A stretch of 5,701 nt of DNA, from NCBI GenBank assembly GCA_031276475.1, contig JAISMZ010000059.1, forward strand, positions 1 to 5,701, in the 5' to 3' direction. This document shows, piece by piece, positions 3,540 through 5,701 of the stretch (its first letter is position 1; each line of letters opens with the position of its first letter). The notes beneath the pieces are model-generated. The model saw only the letters and a program-made list of their open reading frames with translations, searched no databases and had not been told where the DNA came from. A program made the translations under genes and the position numbers. This DNA is from Coriobacteriales bacterium (lineage in GTDB: Bacteria; Actinomycetota; Coriobacteriia; Coriobacteriales; UBA8131).

Positions 3540-5701
3540 ATGGATGACACACGGGCTATGGCCCTTAATCAGGATCTCGAGGAGACCGGCGCGCTCAAGG
3601 CGACCGCGCACGGCGTGGTGGTCGCAGGAGCGGATGGCGAGACGGCTGCGGGCATAATCGCGAGCGCGAAGGCAGACGTAAGGGCGCCTGCGGCAGCGCC
3701 GGATGCGGCGCGCGAGCGGGTCGAGCATCTGCGCGCGGAGATTGAACAGAATAACTACCTTTATTATGTGCTTGATCAGCCGGCTCTCAGTGACGCGGCC
3801 TTTGATTCGCTGATGCGCGAGCTGCAGGATCTGGAGTCGCGCTATCCGTCCCTGATCACGCCGACATCGCCAACGCAGCGTGTTGGTGGCTATGCGGGTG
3901 AATCCTTTGCGCCGGTAACCCATGCCGAACGGATGTACTCATTGGACAATGCCATGGATCTCGACGAGTTGCGGGATTGGTTGAGACGTATTCGTCTGGC
4001 GCTGGAGGGCACTGCGCCTGCAGCGGCTGGCAGTGAGACGCCGGCCGCGCCGACCGCCGCCCCTGAGGGTGTGCCGACAGTCGCCTCGACGATTTCTGCG
4101 ACCGAGACGGCCACCGGCGCAGACGCAGGCCTGCGTCTGGTCTGCGAACTGAAGATCGACGGCTCATCCCTGGCTTTGACCTACGTGGCCGGCGCGTTGC
4201 AACGCGCCGCAACGCGCGGCGACGGTGTTACCGGCGAAGACGTCACCGCCAATGCCCGCACGGTACGCGACCTGCCCCTGCGTCTGCGCGTTGAGGAGCC
4301 CCAGGCGCTTTTGAGCGTCGAGGTGCGCGGCGAGGTCTTCATGCCCAAGGCCAGCTTTGAACGCCTGAATGCGGCGGCGCTGGCGGCAGAGGCGGGGACC
4401 GAGACGGCTTTGGTCGCCTCCACCGCATTGCCCGTCTCCACAGCGCCTGCCCCGCCCGCTGCCTCTGACGTGCCATCCGCCCCGTCCGCGAGTAGCACCC
4501 CCCCTGCCCCTGCCGCACGCACGCCCAAGACCTTTGCCAATCCGCGCAACGCGGCGGCCGGCTCCCTGCGCCAGAAGGATCCACAGATAACCGCCCAGCG
4601 CGACCTGGCTACGTTTATCTACGCCATGCCCACCTCCTCGGCGGCGGCGCTGGGATTGCGCGGGCAGTGGCAGCTGCTCGAGTGGCTGCGCCAGGCCGGC
4701 TTTCACGTTAACCCCGACGTAACGCTGTGCGCCAGCGACGATGAGGTCATCGCCTTTTGTGAACGCTCGCTCAGGCGTCGCGGCGAGTTGCCCTATGAGA
4801 TTGACGGCGTGGTTATCAAGGTAGATTCCTTTGCTCTGCAGGCTGCGCTGGGCTTTACCGCCAAGGCGCCGCGCTGGGCCATCGCCTATAAGTTTCCGCC
4901 GGAGGAGAAGACCACGGTGCTTCGGCGGATAGTCGTGCAGGTTGGACGAACTGGCGTGCTCACACCGGTGGCCGAGTTTGACCCTGTGCTGGTGGCAGGA
5001 TCTACGGTGGCGCGGGCGACCCTGCACAACCTCGATGAGGTCCGCCGCAAGGATGTGCGGGTGGGTGATACGATAATCGTCCGCAAGGCCGGCGACGTTA
5101 TCCCTGAGGTGCTCGGTCCGGTTCTGTCCCTCAGGGAGGCGGACGCGCCCGTCTGGCAGATGCCGTCAAGTTGCCCCTCCTGTGGTTCCGAAGTCTATCG
5201 CGACGAGGACGGTGTAGCCTTTCGCTGTGTCAGCGCCGAGTGCCCGGCACAGCTTCAGGAGCGGCTTGAGCACTGGGTTTCCCGCGGTGCCCTGGACATC
5301 GACGGCCTTGGCCCGCGCCTGATAGAAAAGCTTGTGGAGAAGGGCCTGCTCAAAGACGTCGCGGATTTTTACGGCCTGAACGCCGCTACAGTGGCGGCGC
5401 TGGAGACCAACAAGGAGGGCACAGTCGCCCCCGTTTTGGTTGGCCCGACCGTTGCCGCCAAGGTGATCGCCCAGATAGAGGCCAGCAAGAGTCGCCCCTT
5501 TGCGCGGGTGCTCTTTGGCCTGGGCATCCGTAACGTAGGCAAGCAGGTGGCAGAACTTATCGCCGCGCATTTTGGCTCCGCCAAGGCTCTCGCCGCTGCC
5601 CGCGCTGAGGAGTTGGAGGAGATCGAGGGAGTCGGTCCGGTAATCGCGCGGACGGTGGGGGAGTTCTTCTCCCTGGCCGACAACCAGCGCCTGGTAGAGC
5701 G
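3540..5701 (+). CDS. ligA: NAD+-dependent DNA ligase LigA, 3' end outside the window
   Basis: LigA seals nicks in duplex DNA, using NAD+ to adenylylate itself, and is the replicative ligase of bacteria. The 720 codons present cover an Ala-rich N-terminal extension (1 to about 54), domain Ia (YLYYVLD at 73-79, with the NMN-site Tyr75, Tyr76, Asp85, Phe88 and Asp89), and the adenylation domain. Motif I is CELKIDG with catalytic Lys205, followed by RGE (263-265), FANPRNAAAGSLRQ (332-345), EIDGVVIKV (420-428) and YKFP (450-453). The OB fold has VGRTG (468-472). The zinc finger has Cys545, Cys548, Cys563 and Cys568. Helix-hairpin-helix repeats follow (DGLG 588-591, GLGIRNVG 660-667, GVGP 697-700). 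The C-terminal BRCT domain lies beyond 5701; full length would be roughly 800, against 671 in E. coli. The excess is the extension plus Ala/Pro/Thr-rich inserts at about 157-197 and 285-328. Codon phase is unbroken through them. No catalytic residue is missing. Confidence 0.97.
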   Translation, partial: MDDTRAMALNQDLEETGALKATAHGVVVAGADGETAAGIIASAKADVRAPAAAPDAARERVEHLRAEIEQNNYLYYVLDQPALSDAAFDSLMRELQDLESRYPSLITPTSPTQRVGGYAGESFAPVTHAERMYSLDNAMDLDELRDWLRRIRLALEGTAPAAAGSETPAAPTAAPEGVPTVASTISATETATGADAGLRLVCELKIDGSSLALTYVAGALQRAATRGDGVTGEDVTANARTVRDLPLRLRVEEPQALLSVEVRGEVFMPKASFERLNAAALAAEAGTETALVASTALPVSTAPAPPAASDVPSAPSASSTPPAPAARTPKTFANPRNAAAGSLRQKDPQITAQRDLATFIYAMPTSSAAALGLRGQWQLLEWLRQAGFHVNPDVTLCASDDEVIAFCERSLRRRGELPYEIDGVVIKVDSFALQAALGFTAKAPRWAIAYKFPPEEKTTVLRRIVVQVGRTGVLTPVAEFDPVLVAGSTVARATLHNLDEVRRKDVRVGDTIIVRKAGDVIPEVLGPVLSLREADAPVWQMPSSCPSCGSEVYRDEDGVAFRCVSAECPAQLQERLEHWVSRGALDIDGLGPRLIEKLVEKGLLKDVADFYGLNAATVAALETNKEGTVAPVLVGPTVAAKVIAQIEASKSRPFARVLFGLGIRNVGKQVAELIAAHFGSAKALAAARAEELEEIEGVGPVIARTVGEFFSLADNQRLVE

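Noticed and set aside
4164..5027. Minus-strand open frame of 287 codons inside ligA
   Set aside because: It is Gly/Arg-rich with no family motifs and lies opposite the conserved adenylation and OB domains of LigA, so it is explained by the ligA codon bias.
3540..5701. LigA inserts as inteins or a frameshifted fusion
   Set aside because: The inserts are only about 37-44 residues, lack intein splice-junction residues and motifs, and the reading frame is continuous with every flanking motif in the expected order.
1..5701. CRISPR arrays, tRNA or rRNA genes, insertion sequences, phage or defence genes
   Set aside because: No regularly spaced repeats, cloverleaf-like segments, transposase motifs or terminal inverted repeats were seen; about 96 percent of the window is covered by the five genes.

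Overview
The window looks like ordinary chromosome from a GC-rich bacterium. It holds a four-gene molybdenum cofactor (Moco) operon on the minus strand, transcribed divergently from a partial NAD+-dependent DNA ligase gene (ligA) on the plus strand. LigA residue patterns suggest Actinomycetota, most likely class Coriobacteriia. These are the YLYYVLD and AERMYSLDNAMDLDEL blocks in domain Ia, the CELKIDGSSLALTY active site, and a helix-hairpin-helix segment with an extra short loop before VLVGPTVAAKV. This placement rests on remembered family patterns, not a search, and I hold it at about 0.6.

Layout. Positions 1-84 are the downstream flank of the Moco operon and hold no supportable gene. Positions 85-3395 (minus) carry, in transcription order, moeA, moaA, moaC and a MogA/MoaB-family gene. 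moeA and moaA overlap by one base (TGATG), moaA and moaC are 7 bases apart, and moaC and mog are 20 bases apart, so they should share one transcript with translational coupling. Positions 3396-3539 are a 144-base divergent promoter region. Positions 3540-5701 (plus) carry ligA, which runs off the window end inside the helix-hairpin-helix domain, so its BRCT domain is not seen.

How the genes work together. MoaA (radical SAM) and MoaC turn GTP into cyclic pyranopterin monophosphate. The Mog-like protein adenylylates molybdopterin, and MoeA inserts molybdate into the adenylylated intermediate. The genes for the middle step (moaD, moaE, moeB) and for nucleotide attachment (mobA) are not in the window and would have to lie elsewhere. 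LigA seals DNA nicks in replication and repair. Its position opposite the Moco operon looks like simple adjacency.

No new system was found. The most unusual material is in LigA: an N-terminal extension of about 53 residues and two Ala/Pro/Thr/Ser-rich insertions of about 37 and 44 residues inside the adenylation domain, on a background where every catalytic motif is intact. The three extra segments share short sequence matches. Smaller points are a moaC ribosome binding site built from the codons of MoaA's essential C-terminal Gly-Gly, overlapping divergent -10 elements, and substitutions in usually well-conserved positions of MoeA and the Mog-like protein.
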